A DNA stretch of 64,000 nucleotides from Petrocella atlantisensis. Lineage in GTDB: Bacteria; Bacillota; Clostridia; Lachnospirales; Vallitaleaceae. The stretch is taken from assembly GCF_900538275.1 (NCBI RefSeq), contig NZ_LR130778.1:558001-622000 (forward strand). The letters run 5' to 3'. Position 1 is the first letter of the stretch; every line of letters begins with the position of its first letter. This document shows positions 52,592 through 62,216 of the stretch, in pieces. The notes under the pieces were generated by a model. The model was not told the origin of the DNA and did not search any database. It was given only the letters and a program-made list of their open reading frames with translations. Both the position numbers and the translations under genes were made by a program.

Positions 52592-53015
52592 TCATCACAT
52601 CTCCCAATTCATCCAGCCACTTGACATATTTTAGATAGTTGTCATAATCAACACCCGTTGCTTTTGCCAATGTTTCCGGAATTTTTTGTGCTTCTTTTTC
52701 TAGAGATTGTCCCTTTTCTGTAATTACCAAATGAATCTTTCTTTGATCCGTTTCATTTTTTTCTTTAGTTATGTACCCTAATTTTTCAAGTTTCTGAATA
52801 ATTGGCGTTAGGGTGCCTGTTTTTAGTTCTAATCTATTACTCAAAGCTTTAAAATCTATAATTTTGACTTCCCACAAGACCAACATGACTAAATACTGTG
52901 GGTATGTCAAACCGATTTTTTCCAATATAGGTTGATAGATTCTAATGATGGCTCTTGATGTTTTATACAATCTAAAACACAACTGATGGTCAAGTAGCAA
53001 AGGATTTTTTTGCAT
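52563..53015 (-). CDS. MarR-family regulator, possibly OhrR-like
   Basis: This 150-residue winged-helix regulator has LTYPQYLVMLVLWE, LSNRLELKTGTLTPIIQKLEKLGYI and the wing NETDQRKIHLVITEKG. Cys13 (LDHQLCFRLYKTSR) is at the place of the redox-sensing cysteine in OhrR, so it may sense oxidants or sulfur compounds (inference). It sits between a disulfide oxidoreductase (7 bp upstream) and a DUF1499 gene, and probably controls this operon. Confidence 0.88.
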   Translation of the reverse strand: MQKNPLLLDHQLCFRLYKTSRAIIRIYQPILEKIGLTYPQYLVMLVLWEVKIIDFKALSNRLELKTGTLTPIIQKLEKLGYITKEKNETDQRKIHLVITEKGQSLEKEAQKIPETLAKATGVDYDNYLKYVKWLDELGDVMNEANKKQKG

Positions 53016-53022
53016 AAGACAC

Positions 53023-54411
53023 CTACTTTCTAAAAATCTTTACTAAAGGTATGGCAAGTAGTCGATCTACCTTAGCTTTTTTACCTAGTTTCACAAATAC
53101 TTCACTGTAAGTAGGGTAAGGATGAATAATATCTGCCATTTTTGTAAAAGGCTGCCCTAAGGTCTTTAGAACTTGTATTTCACCCATCATCTCACCACCA
53201 CGTTCACTAAGTATAGAGGCACCTAAAACCCTATATTTGTTGTCCAAAATCAGCTTAATGCCTTCTATGGATACGCCTTTCGTCTTGGTACGATCCAGAT
53301 CATTAAAATCATAGTCATAAACCAAAACTTGGTCACCATATTTATCTCTTGCTTCTTCTTCCGTCATACCTGCTCTGGCGAGTTCCGGATCTGTAAACGT
53401 CACCCAAGCAACATGATCATATGAGATTTTACTTTTTATAGGTAAAAATGCATTCTTCACGGCAAGTATACCTTGAACGTTAGCCATATGAGAAAACTGA
53501 TAAGGTCCTACAACATCACCCACTGCATAAATATGTTTTTGAGATGTTCTTAAATATGAATCCACCCTTATGCCCTTTTTGTCGTAACTTATCCCTGCTG
53601 CCTCTAGATTAAGATCTGTGGTATTGGGTTTCCTACCAATAGCGACCAATAAGGTTTCAGCTTTTACCATCTGTTCTTTGCCATTTTTTTCGTAGGTAAG
53701 TGCAATGCCTTTGTCTATACTTTCTACTTTAATAGCTTTTGATGCCGTATGTAGCCAAACCCCTTCTTTCGTGAGATGGGCTTCCAAACGTTTCACCAAA
53801 TCAGGCTCTTCTTTTGAGAGTATGCTTGGCATCATTTCTATTAAATGTACGTTTACACCCAACCGATTCAATGCTTGCGCTAATTCTACACCTATGGCGC
53901 CTCCACCAAGTACCACAATGGATTTTGGTAATACCTCTCGTTCAAAAATGGTCTCATTGGTTAAATAAGGCGTTTGGGTCAAGCCTTGAATCTCCGGAAT
54001 ATATGGGGATGATCCTGTAGCTATTAGGATTTTATCGGCTCTAATGCCAATACCATCAACTACAATTGTCTTGCTGTCTTTAAAGCGTGCATGACCTTTA
54101 ATAAAGTCAATCCCATCCTTTTTAAGGGTAGTCGGATCTTCATGTTCGTAAATGGCCTCTCGAACCGATTTTATATGATGCATAATTTTTTTTGTGTCTA
54201 TACCCTCTAGGCTGATAAATTCTTTGAGCTGGTTAAACTTCTTTGCTTCGTTAATCAATGTTTTACTAGGTACACAACCTGACCAAGTACACTCACCACC
54301 AGGTTTTTGATCTTCAATTAGCACGACTTTTTTCCCAAATCCCAAAGCTGTATAAGCGGCTGTCAAACCACCAGCTCCGGCTCCGATAACAACCAAATCA
54401 TATGTCTTCAT
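53023..54411 (-). CDS. FAD-dependent pyridine-nucleotide disulfide oxidoreductase (lipoamide-dehydrogenase/mercuric-reductase-like)
   Basis: This 462-residue flavoenzyme has the FAD fold GAGAGGLTAAYTAL, the redox pair in GGECTWSGCVPSKTL (CxxxxC), the NAD(P) fold GGGAIGVELAQAL, the second FAD site YAVGDVVG, and the C-terminal HPYPTYSEVF with the catalytic-acid region (no clear HxxxxE pair, as is common in reductases acting on non-lipoamide substrates). The substrate cannot be set. It is first in an operon with MarR and DUF1499 genes and has a good promoter. Confidence 0.88.
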   Translation of the reverse strand: MKTYDLVVIGAGAGGLTAAYTALGFGKKVVLIEDQKPGGECTWSGCVPSKTLINEAKKFNQLKEFISLEGIDTKKIMHHIKSVREAIYEHEDPTTLKKDGIDFIKGHARFKDSKTIVVDGIGIRADKILIATGSSPYIPEIQGLTQTPYLTNETIFEREVLPKSIVVLGGGAIGVELAQALNRLGVNVHLIEMMPSILSKEEPDLVKRLEAHLTKEGVWLHTASKAIKVESIDKGIALTYEKNGKEQMVKAETLLVAIGRKPNTTDLNLEAAGISYDKKGIRVDSYLRTSQKHIYAVGDVVGPYQFSHMANVQGILAVKNAFLPIKSKISYDHVAWVTFTDPELARAGMTEEEARDKYGDQVLVYDYDFNDLDRTKTKGVSIEGIKLILDNKYRVLGASILSERGGEMMGEIQVLKTLGQPFTKMADIIHPYPTYSEVFVKLGKKAKVDRLLAIPLVKIFRK

Positions 54412-54455
54412 TTTTAACGCCCTTTCGTTAGTGTACGATTAATCTTATGCTAATG

Positions 54456-54484
54456 ATTTTACCAGTCTTTTTGTAGTGTGTCAA
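54456..54484 (-). promoter_or_regulatory. Promoter of the oxidoreductase operon
   Basis: TTGACA (54479-54484) and TAAAAT (54456-54461) on the minus strand are 17 bp apart, about 45 bp before the start codon. Confidence 0.8.
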
Positions 54485-54519
54485 TAAAAAACACCTCATT
54501 CATTCGAATGAGATGTTTT
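54485..54519. terminator. Bidirectional-looking terminator after the DUF445 gene
   Basis: AAAACACCTCATTC (54488-54501) and GAATGAGATGTTTT (54506-54519) pair with one G-T, and T6 follows on the minus strand. It ends the DUF445 transcript and borders the next promoter. Confidence 0.85.
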
Positions 54520-54536
54520 TTATTTTGATTCAAAGG

Positions 54537-55721
54537 TCAAATGAAAATATATACAATCCCCATAACAAAGCCTAGTAATGCACCAAACCAAGTGATGGCA
54601 TTTAATTCTTTATCTACGATTGTAAAAATAAGCCGTTCAATATCCATGACAGAAAAATCATTCACTTCTTTTTCTACTATTTTTGCCACTTCAAAATTTT
54701 TCAAAAATGTGTCGATATTATTTTCTACAAAGCCTACATATAGCATTTCTATCTTAGACTCTATTTGATCTCGCTCATGAGCGGTTAAAAGGATTTTCTG
54801 TTCCAATATTGGATAGATCATTGAGGTAATCATATCTTTTAAGCTGATTTTATCAATGAGCTCGTAGGCACTTTTTACAATACCGACTGTTGCACCTTCA
54901 AGTAGTTCTTCATATTGCCTAAGGGCCAGTATTTCTGAGATTGGATTAACCATTACCTCATTGGCACTTTTTATGATGACATGAATCAACGTCTTTTGCA
55001 CGTCCTCTTCTTGCAAGGTCTTTTCGATATAATCCAATATTGAAGCGGTTACATCTTTACTGTTTAGGAACATGGCACCAAGAGCACCAACCTTCTCGTG
55101 AATCAGTTCCCCTACAATAATATTGACTTTATCCTCCACTTGCGGTTGACGTACTTGACTTATAATGTAATCACAAATCTGTTCTTTATGATTTTCCAAA
55201 ATAAATTCCAGATTAATCCATACTGTAGAGGGTAAAACAGTGTCTAGTGCTGTGTTATATGATAATCTACCGGCCAGATACTCTTTTATGGTTCTATATA
55301 ACATCTCTTTTGTATCTTTTGATCTTATTTTATCTTCAATTGTTAGTGCGATACCTTTACCTATTTTGTTGACAACGATTGGGTATTCATCACCTAACAC
55401 CGTCTCCATGATTTCTTTTAGAGACCTTGGTTCACCCAGTAAATCCTTGGTGATATATGCCTTGATTTGATTGATAACACCCTCATTTAGCAATTCTTTG
55501 CTAATGACCTCCTTCGTTAGAAGTCTTTCACCCACAGCACCACCTAAACTCTTGGCAATTCTACCTCTTTCTCTTGGAATGACACCCGGTGTGAATGGCA
55601 ATCTGATTTTTCCGATACGCACTTCTGTATGGGGCTTAAAAAGCATCTTGATGGCCAACCAATTGGTCGAATAACCAATTAGAGCACCAATCAAGGGTTT
55701 TAATAATATTAAATAATCCAT
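54537..55721 (-). CDS. DUF445 family membrane protein (YheB-like)
   Basis: This 394-residue protein has a hydrophobic N-terminal helix with GALIGYSTNWLAIKMLFKPH, the conserved PFTPGVIPRERGRIAKSLG, a long amphipathic middle and a final membrane helix (ITWFGALLGFVMGIVYIFI). The family has no established function. I start at 55721, with GAGG 8 bases ahead. It ends just before a strong terminator and follows the folate cluster by 27 bp. Confidence 0.88.
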   Translation of the reverse strand: MDYLILLKPLIGALIGYSTNWLAIKMLFKPHTEVRIGKIRLPFTPGVIPRERGRIAKSLGGAVGERLLTKEVISKELLNEGVINQIKAYITKDLLGEPRSLKEIMETVLGDEYPIVVNKIGKGIALTIEDKIRSKDTKEMLYRTIKEYLAGRLSYNTALDTVLPSTVWINLEFILENHKEQICDYIISQVRQPQVEDKVNIIVGELIHEKVGALGAMFLNSKDVTASILDYIEKTLQEEDVQKTLIHVIIKSANEVMVNPISEILALRQYEELLEGATVGIVKSAYELIDKISLKDMITSMIYPILEQKILLTAHERDQIESKIEMLYVGFVENNIDTFLKNFEVAKIVEKEVNDFSVMDIERLIFTIVDKELNAITWFGALLGFVMGIVYIFI

Positions 55722-55748
55722 ATGACACCTCAAATTTCTCTAATAGTT

Positions 55749-56591
55749 TTATGAATGGCTTGCCTCATCTATTTCTAGCTCTGCTAACAAATCAATGACA
55801 CGTTTTTTTAACAGCGGATGTACTTTGAATGGTGCCAATTCACTAAGTGGCTTTAGAACAAATTGACGCTGAGCCATCCTTGGATGTGGCAGAACAACCT
55901 TCTCATCTTCCGTTACCAAATCATCATAGAAAATCAAATCCAAATCCAGTGTTCTTGGTCCCCAGTGGATTTCTCTTTCTCTTTTAAAAACTTTTTCAAT
56001 CTCTAGCAAATAATCCATGAGTTTACTAGGTGACAACAAGGTCTTTACACAAATGACACCATTAATAAAGTCCTCTTGGTCAATATAGCCCCATGGTTTG
56101 GTTTCTCTGAGTTTGGATACTTTTTCTACCAGACTGTGACCACTGACATTGATTGCTTCTATGGCTTCAAATAGAACTTCTTCTCGTTGTCCCATATTAG
56201 AACCTATAGCAATATAAGCTTCATGCCACCATCTCTCTACTGTCACACTTGCAACTTTAAAAGGACGTCCAATGGGTGCGTGAGGCTTTTTGACTGTAAC
56301 TTTTACACCCTTTAGAAGGTCATAGGTGGTTAGTAGGCGTTTGGCAACACCCTCAGCTAAAGTTTCAATCAAATTATATTTCTCTGATTTGAAATAATCT
56401 TCTATAGTATAGCACATGCCGGCATAACTGACAGAAAGGCTTAGATCATCTTCTGTGCCTGCCGGTTCTAAGTCAAGGTAAGCATCAAAGGTTATTAAAA
56501 ATGTTTGGCCTTGTTCTTTTTCTTCTTCTAAAACACCATGAAAAGCATATACCTCTAAGTCCACTACCGAGATACAATCCATATTATTCAC
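55749..56591 (-). CDS. folK: Bifunctional dihydroneopterin aldolase / HPPK (FolB-FolK fusion)
   Basis: This 280-residue protein joins two steps of folate synthesis. Residues 5-120 are FolB (VVDLEVYAFHGVLEEEKEQGQ, LIETLAEGVAKRLLT) and 127-280 are FolK (AYIAIGSNMGQREE, NGVICVKTLL, WGPRTLDLDLIFYDD). FolB cleaves dihydroneopterin to hydroxymethyl-dihydropterin and FolK pyrophosphorylates it for FolP. The gene overlaps folP by 8 bp. Confidence 0.95.
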   Translation of the reverse strand: MNNMDCISVVDLEVYAFHGVLEEEKEQGQTFLITFDAYLDLEPAGTEDDLSLSVSYAGMCYTIEDYFKSEKYNLIETLAEGVAKRLLTTYDLLKGVKVTVKKPHAPIGRPFKVASVTVERWWHEAYIAIGSNMGQREEVLFEAIEAINVSGHSLVEKVSKLRETKPWGYIDQEDFINGVICVKTLLSPSKLMDYLLEIEKVFKREREIHWGPRTLDLDLIFYDDLVTEDEKVVLPHPRMAQRQFVLKPLSELAPFKVHPLLKKRVIDLLAELEIDEASHS

Positions 56592-57396
56592 CTGCTTTCA
56601 TAATGGCCATGGTCATATCTATGGCTCTTTTATTCTCCAGTACATCATGAACTCTGAATATGGCTACTCCCGACTGAAGTCCAATGACGGTGGTTACCAA
56701 AGTGCCTTCAATCCTCTCATGAACCGGTAAGTCGAGTGTTCCGCCTATAAGTGATTTTCTAGATGTCCCAAGAAGTAGGGGATAACCTAGGTGATTAAAT
56801 ACTCTAAGCTCGCCCATGATTTTAAGATTCTCTTCCCGTGTTTTGGCAAATCCTATACCCGGGTCAATAATGATATTTTCTCTTTTGATACCGGCTTTTC
56901 CTGCCAACTCAATACTACCTGCCAAATCTTTGACCATGTCAATGATCAAATCATCATAACCACCTTTTGGACGGTTGTGCATGATACAACAAGGTACATT
57001 GTAGGCTGCAATCACATTCGCCATTTCAGGGTCTTTCTTAAGTCCCCATATGTCATTAACCATATCGGCTCCTGCATCAAGTGCGGCTTTTGCCACCATG
57101 GCTTTTGATGTATCTATTGATACAACCGTATCAAAATTTGCCTTAATCATTGTGATGACAGGTACCACGCGACGTATTTCTTCTTCTTCATCCACAAAGA
57201 CATGTCCGGGCCGAGTGGATTCTCCACCGACATCAATGATATCTGCCCCTTCAAGAATCATTTTTTCCACTTGTGATTTTGCATCTTTTTCACCAATAAA
57301 TTTTCCCCCATCTGAAAATGAATCAGGGGTCACATTTAAAATACCCATAATGTAGACGTGACGATGAAAATCAAAATTCTTTTTCCCAATAATCAT
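56584..57396 (-). CDS. folP: Dihydropteroate synthase
   Basis: FolP joins hydroxymethyl-dihydropterin pyrophosphate to 4-aminobenzoate and is the sulfonamide target. The 270-residue TIM-barrel enzyme has ILNVTPDSFSDGGKF, VGGESTRPGH and LLGTSRKS, all conserved. It lies 3 bp after the HD-domain gene and overlaps folBK, so it is part of a single transcript. Confidence 0.97.
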   Translation of the reverse strand: MIIGKKNFDFHRHVYIMGILNVTPDSFSDGGKFIGEKDAKSQVEKMILEGADIIDVGGESTRPGHVFVDEEEEIRRVVPVITMIKANFDTVVSIDTSKAMVAKAALDAGADMVNDIWGLKKDPEMANVIAAYNVPCCIMHNRPKGGYDDLIIDMVKDLAGSIELAGKAGIKRENIIIDPGIGFAKTREENLKIMGELRVFNHLGYPLLLGTSRKSLIGGTLDLPVHERIEGTLVTTVIGLQSGVAIFRVHDVLENKRAIDMTMAIMKAGE

Positions 57397-57399
57397 TCC

Positions 57400-57882
57400 T
57401 TATACCTCGATTTTTAGATTTTTCTTGTCATTACTCCAATTACACGCTTCTATTGATCCACATGTATAGCATGCCCTTGAAGCTTTGTCAGCTCTGTAGA
57501 GTATGCCATCCAAATCCAGTTGATTGGAAATGGTTTCATTTTTATGGTTAGCTATGGCTTTTAAAATGACTTTTATGGCATCTCCTTCAAATCCGGCATC
57601 TTCTAGTATACCCTTGGCAATTCTTACACTGGCTATTTCATGTGGCTCACCTGTTGCATATTGACACCCTCTTCCGATGTCATGAAGAAGGCCGCAAGCA
57701 TAGACCCATGTCTTATCATATTTTAACGCATTTTCCAAACACATAATCCAAGCAATTCGAGCCACATCCAGAAAATGGGCCATATCATGTTTACAATACA
57801 CACGGCTGATTTCCATTTTATTAATTTCATTTAAATAATGCTGGTAATCCTTATGATCATAAATGTTCTGTATCTTCTTCAT
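57400..57882 (-). CDS. HD-domain hydrolase embedded in the folate cluster
   Basis: This 160-residue HD-superfamily protein has HDMAHFLDVARIAWIM, then the HD pair ACGLLHDIGRG, LKAIANHKN and a Cys-containing tail (RACYTCGSIEACNW). HD proteins hydrolyse phosphoester bonds using metals. Its gene overlaps pabC by 4 bp and precedes folP by 3 bp, so it is tightly tied to folate synthesis. It could remove phosphate from dihydroneopterin triphosphate, the step with no other gene here; this is inference. The C-terminal cysteines suggest a metal site. Confidence 0.8.
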   Translation of the reverse strand: MKKIQNIYDHKDYQHYLNEINKMEISRVYCKHDMAHFLDVARIAWIMCLENALKYDKTWVYACGLLHDIGRGCQYATGEPHEIASVRIAKGILEDAGFEGDAIKVILKAIANHKNETISNQLDLDGILYRADKASRACYTCGSIEACNWSNDKKNLKIEV

Positions 57883-58646
57883 AGATTCCTACCCATTCCA
57901 TCTATTACTTCCCCGTACTTACTGGCGATTTCTTGTACCATCTTATGTTGATTTAATGTAACCTCATCTAGAGCTATGACTTTCATAATACCCATGACAC
58001 TGTTGGTCACAAAAACACCTTCGCTTGATAAGAGACGACTCAATGTTAGCTTTTCTTCCATGACGGGGTAAGTGTTCATAACCCATTGTCTCATAATGCC
58101 TCTAAGCAAGCCTGAAGAAGCCTCCGGTGTAATAATCTTATTACCTTCTATAATAAATACATTGGCTACTGCCGTTTCGCATATTTCATTATGTATATTC
58201 AAAAAAAGAGCATCGCTAAACCCATGCTTTTTCGCCTTTTCTAACTCAATAATATTATCTAAATAATTCATGGATTTGATACTAACCGTATGGCTGGTTG
58301 GATTGCGTTTAACCCTTGATAAGGTCAATCTATACCCTTCTTCATAGTGCATTTGACCATAACTCAAAGGTCGTGTAGTAAAAACTGTATTTTCCTCTGA
58401 AACATTTATTTTTATAACACCGTTATCACATGACAAGGCTCTTATTGCCGCTTTAACTTCCTTCTCATTTATCGCTTTTTGTATACCTAAATACATTAAT
58501 CCTTTGTTTAATCTAGACAGATGTTCTTCTAAAAATATGATCGTACCGTTGATGACCCTTAGGGTTTCAAAAACGCCATAGCCATAAAAGTAACCTCGGT
58601 CAGGAAGCAAAGTATCATTGTCTACAATTGTATTATTGATCATCAT
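57879..58646 (-). CDS. pabC: Aminodeoxychorismate lyase
   Basis: PabC is a PLP fold-IV enzyme that releases 4-aminobenzoate and pyruvate from aminodeoxychorismate. The 255-residue protein has GYGVFETLRV, the catalytic-lysine segment SIKSMNYLDNIIELEKAK and ETAVANVFI. Branched-chain aminotransferases are similar, but the place right after pabB (4-bp overlap) supports pabC. It also overlaps the HD gene by 4 bp. Confidence 0.93.
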   Translation of the reverse strand: MMINNTIVDNDTLLPDRGYFYGYGVFETLRVINGTIIFLEEHLSRLNKGLMYLGIQKAINEKEVKAAIRALSCDNGVIKINVSEENTVFTTRPLSYGQMHYEEGYRLTLSRVKRNPTSHTVSIKSMNYLDNIIELEKAKKHGFSDALFLNIHNEICETAVANVFIIEGNKIITPEASSGLLRGIMRQWVMNTYPVMEEKLTLSRLLSSEGVFVTNSVMGIMKVIALDEVTLNQHKMVQEIASKYGEVIDGMGRNL

Positions 58647-60091
58647 ACATCTACCTCCTTAAGTCGAACCGCTTTAAAAAGTGCCCTCGCCTTATCTAAA
58701 GTTTCTTCATATTCAGCTTCTGGATCTGATTCCCATGTAATACCGCCACCTACGCCAATGGCTATCCGCTCTTTTTGTTTAATGATGGTTCGAATAACAA
58801 TGTTAAAGTCTGCGCTCCCATCAAATCCAAAATAGCCAATGCAACCTGTATACAAGTGCCGTCTCGTTGGTTCTAATTCCTCGATAATCTCCATGGCCCG
58901 AATCTTAGGTGTTCCGGTAATAGAACCTCCCGGAAAGCAAGCCTTTATACAGTCTACTGCTGTCATTTCCTGCTTCAGCTTACCCACTATGGTTGCTACT
59001 AAATGATGTACAGTTGCATAAGATTCAATACCGAATAACTCCGTCACTTTAACCGTATAGGGTCTACATACTTTGCTTAAGTCATTACGTTCCAAATCCA
59101 CCACCATCAGCAATTCAGATTTATCTTTTTCACTTTTTTCAAGCGCTAATCGATTGGCTTCGTCTTCTTCTTCCGTCTTGCCTCGTGGACGTGTTCCTTT
59201 TATCGGCCTGGTTTCCACCCAATTGTTTCTAATCTGCATGAATCTCTCCGGCGATGAACACAGTATTTCTGTGTCATCCAGATTCATAAATGCACTAAAA
59301 GGCGCTTGATTCACTTGTCTTAAAGATTTATATATGTCATAAGCATTACGCTGAGTTGTAGCTGTATAGGTATGGGTCATATTCGCAATGTATATGTCAC
59401 CGTTTAATATATACTCCTTCATTTTTTCTACTGCCTTCATATAAGTAGACGCATCAAAGCAGGAAGTAAATGTCACAGCTTCCTCTACAGTGTTACCGTA
59501 TAGAGTAGGAGGACCGGATTTTATCGTATGCATAATTTGAGTCGTTTTATCCTCAAAATTGAAAGTTGCTTCATGATTTTCCTTTTGGTCCGGATAAAAA
59601 ACAGATAAATAGGTTTTGTGACAGTGATGATCAAATATCAAAAGATGATGATAAAACACAAATACCATAGTAGGCATCTCCATAATGGGTTTTGCAATCT
59701 CTGGTATTTTCTCCATATCTCTCACCAAGTCATAAGATAAATAACCCATACATCCTGCAACAAAAGGCAAATCATATGTATTTTGAATAGGGTTGGCTTC
59801 TATGAGTTCCTTTAAGATTATAAAAGGATCACCACTTATCATCTGTCCATTTATGGTTGTTAGTCCTTGGTTATAGATTATTTTTTTATAAGGATTTAAC
59901 CCAATAAATGAGTGTTTGCCTAATTTTTCTGAATCCTTTGAGCTATCTAAAAAAATAATATCCTTTTCATCTTTAAACAAACTAAATATATCAAAAGATG
60001 AAAGCTCTGTTGTAATCTCTTTCACATCTACTCTCATTTGAACCTCATCTGTGGCAGCTTCTAATAAAATTATGTAATAACTCATGACCAT
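58643..60091 (-). CDS. pabB: Aminodeoxychorismate synthase component I
   Basis: PabB adds ammonia to chorismate. The 482-residue chorismate-binding enzyme has VETRPIKGTRPRG, FPGGSITGTPKIRAMEIIEEL and GVGGGITWESDPEAE. Anthranilate synthase TrpE is the alternative; the folate neighbours and the PabA partner favour PabB. The gene overlaps pabA by 47 bp; a start near 60043 (VRMRVDVKEI) is also possible and would shorten the overlap. Confidence 0.93.
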   Translation of the reverse strand: MVMSYYIILLEAATDEVQMRVDVKEITTELSSFDIFSLFKDEKDIIFLDSSKDSEKLGKHSFIGLNPYKKIIYNQGLTTINGQMISGDPFIILKELIEANPIQNTYDLPFVAGCMGYLSYDLVRDMEKIPEIAKPIMEMPTMVFVFYHHLLIFDHHCHKTYLSVFYPDQKENHEATFNFEDKTTQIMHTIKSGPPTLYGNTVEEAVTFTSCFDASTYMKAVEKMKEYILNGDIYIANMTHTYTATTQRNAYDIYKSLRQVNQAPFSAFMNLDDTEILCSSPERFMQIRNNWVETRPIKGTRPRGKTEEEDEANRLALEKSEKDKSELLMVVDLERNDLSKVCRPYTVKVTELFGIESYATVHHLVATIVGKLKQEMTAVDCIKACFPGGSITGTPKIRAMEIIEELEPTRRHLYTGCIGYFGFDGSADFNIVIRTIIKQKERIAIGVGGGITWESDPEAEYEETLDKARALFKAVRLKEVDV

Positions 60092-60617
60092 ATTCTGTCA
60101 GTTCCGCTTCAGGGTGAAACTGTACACTTTCGACTTCATATGTTTTATGGCGTAAACCCATAATTGTCCCATCTTCCAAACGACTTGTAACTTCTAGACA
60201 AGACGGCAAATTTTTCTCTTCAACGACGAGTGAATGATACCGCGTTGCATAAAAAGGCAAGCTTAATCCTTCATATAAATCTTTCTCATTATGATAGACC
60301 GCTGAAATCTTTCCATGTACCGGTGTTTTTCCTTTAGTTACATGACCACCATAGACATGGCCAATCACTTGATGACCAAGGCATATACCCAATATGGGTA
60401 TGACGCCGCCAAAAACTCTTACGATTTCTAAACAGATGCCTGCATCTTCCGGTCGTTTAGGGCCAGGAGAAAGAATGATACCCTTTGGTTTCAACTGTTT
60501 AATATCTTTAATGCTTATATCATCATTTCTCTTTACCAGTATGTGTTCACCGAGTTCTTCTACGTATCTAACTAAGTTATAAACAAAGGAATCATAATTA
60601 TCAATCATTAAAAACAT
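60045..60617 (-). CDS. pabA: Aminodeoxychorismate synthase glutamine amidotransferase component
   Basis: PabA supplies ammonia to PabB. The 190-residue class I amidotransferase has MFLMIDNYDSFVYNLVRYVE at the start, the nucleophile in GICLGHQVIGHVYGG and the His-Glu pair in SVQFHPEAELTEYG. It could also serve tryptophan synthesis. It follows folE by 8 bp and overlaps pabB. Confidence 0.95.
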   Translation of the reverse strand: MFLMIDNYDSFVYNLVRYVEELGEHILVKRNDDISIKDIKQLKPKGIILSPGPKRPEDAGICLEIVRVFGGVIPILGICLGHQVIGHVYGGHVTKGKTPVHGKISAVYHNEKDLYEGLSLPFYATRYHSLVVEEKNLPSCLEVTSRLEDGTIMGLRHKTYEVESVQFHPEAELTEYGHELLHNFIRSCHR

Positions 60618-60625
60618 GCTTCACC

Positions 60626-61213
60626 TCATACCTTATAAAGTGCCATCAACTTCTGATAGATTTCCATATTCTCTTCAAATCTACCACTTAAAGTTGTCGT
60701 AATTGTTTTGGTATTTGGTTTTTTAATCCCCCTTGTGGTCATACAGCTGTGTTCACCTTCTATAATGATGGCCACATCTTCTGTATCTGTGACTTTTCTC
60801 ATAATATAAGCTATGTCAGCCCCAATGCGTTCCTGTAACTGAAGTCGTTTCCCCACCATGTCTGCAATACGTGCAATCTTACTAAGACCGATGACCCTCT
60901 TGTTAGGTATGTAAGCTACGGCTACCTTCATATTATACATAAGGGCCAAATGGTGTTCACAGTAACTAAACAATTGAATATCTTTCATGAGCACCATGTC
61001 TTGTTTACTGTTATCATATATTTCCTCTTCATCAAAAGTCACACCTAATTTCTCAATAAGTTCATCATTGGTATAGGCCATACCTTCAAATACTTCTGCA
61101 TACATGTTTGCCACACGCGTTGGTGTGTCTCTTAGACCTTCTCTATTTGGGTCATCACCAAGTGCTATGAGTATGCCTCTTATGTGGTCCTCGATTGCTT
61201 TTTTATCTATCAT
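60626..61213 (-). CDS. folE: GTP cyclohydrolase I
   Basis: FolE converts GTP to dihydroneopterin triphosphate, the first step of folate synthesis. The 195-residue protein has [30 protein letters not shown] with the zinc Cys/His, and [11 protein letters not shown] with the second zinc Cys. All zinc and catalytic residues are intact. It is the first folate gene, 38 bp after the TtcA-like gene, possibly co-transcribed with it. Confidence 0.96.
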   Translation of the reverse strand: MIDKKAIEDHIRGILIALGDDPNREGLRDTPTRVANMYAEVFEGMAYTNDELIEKLGVTFDEEEIYDNSKQDMVLMKDIQLFSYCEHHLALMYNMKVAVAYIPNKRVIGLSKIARIADMVGKRLQLQERIGADIAYIMRKVTDTEDVAIIIEGEHSCMTTRGIKKPNTKTITTTLSGRFEENMEIYQKLMALYKV

Positions 61214-61251
61214 GTCATATTCTCCTTAAGAACACAAAATATTCTGAGTTC

Positions 61252-62115
61252 TTACTCATAGGCATCTAAAAAACTATGTTTTTGACCATTCGACTGCCAC
61301 CCAACAATACAATCCATATTAACATTATGTGCAGACTGTAAAATACATTTGTCTATATCCGGATTGTTTTCTTTTAGCTTGGCAATGAGTTCTTTCATTT
61401 CACGACGTTTACTGGAGGTCTTCTTCGCCGCCACAACACAACCGCAATTCATAGGCATAAGACCAGCGTTATTGGTAAACCTTATGATATCTTCTTCATG
61501 TATGTAATACATGGGTCTAATCAACTCAAGGCCTTCAAAGTTTAAGGATTTAAGTCTTGGCATCATCGTCTTCGTCGTCCCTGCATAAAAAATATTCATA
61601 AGTTGGGTTTCGATGACATCGTCAAAATGATGGCCTAAGGCCAACTTGTTACAGCCAAGTTCTTGTGCCTTGGCATAAAGAGCACCTCTTCGCATTTTTG
61701 CACATAAGTAGCAAGGATAATCACTGGAAATAGCGTCTACAATGCCAAAAATTCCGGAATCAAAAAAGGTGATGGGAATATTCAAATGCTGACAATTTTC
61801 TTTAAGTCTTTCTTCATTGGTAATATGATAACCCGGATTCATAGCCAGATACTCAATTTCAAATTTAACATCACCATGGATTTTAAGTTCCTGAAGCAAC
61901 TTACATAACAACAAACTGTCTTTACCACCGGATACACCAATACCGATTCGATCGCCTTCTTCAACCAATTTGAATGCTTTTACAGCCTTTATAAATCTTG
62001 ACCATATCTCTTTCCTATATGTCTTAATAATACTGCGTTCTATATCTTTTACCGATTTTAACGGGACTGTGGGAATGGTTAACGAACACCCACTACCTTG
62101 TAATGATTCTGCCAT
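61252..62115 (-). CDS. TtcA/TilS-superfamily ATP PPi-lyase, probable tRNA thiolase
   Basis: This 287-residue protein has the PP-loop GVSGGKDSLLLCKLL, two cysteine pairs for an Fe-S cluster (PCYLCAKMRRG and MNCGCVV), and GHHFDDVIETQLMNIFYAG, the features of TtcA, which thiolates cytidine 32 of tRNA. Whether it modifies C32 or another base cannot be told. It leads into the folate operon and follows the GGDEF-EAL gene by 135 bp. Confidence 0.9.
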   Translation of the reverse strand: MAESLQGSGCSLTIPTVPLKSVKDIERSIIKTYRKEIWSRFIKAVKAFKLVEEGDRIGIGVSGGKDSLLLCKLLQELKIHGDVKFEIEYLAMNPGYHITNEERLKENCQHLNIPITFFDSGIFGIVDAISSDYPCYLCAKMRRGALYAKAQELGCNKLALGHHFDDVIETQLMNIFYAGTTKTMMPRLKSLNFEGLELIRPMYYIHEEDIIRFTNNAGLMPMNCGCVVAAKKTSSKRREMKELIAKLKENNPDIDKCILQSAHNVNMDCIVGWQSNGQKHSFLDAYE

Positions 62116-62216
62116 AATGATCTCCTATTATTAGTCACCCTTTAGACTGATTTCTATTGCTATACTACATGGTGAGACAATGAATGTCAAGTTCGTTGAT
62201 CCATTAGGAAATAAGC

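Noticed and set aside
58643-60091. Anthranilate synthase (trpE/trpG) identity for the pabB/pabA genes
   Set aside because: The genes are embedded with folE, pabC, folP and folBK, and no other trp genes are near, so the folate role is much more likely.
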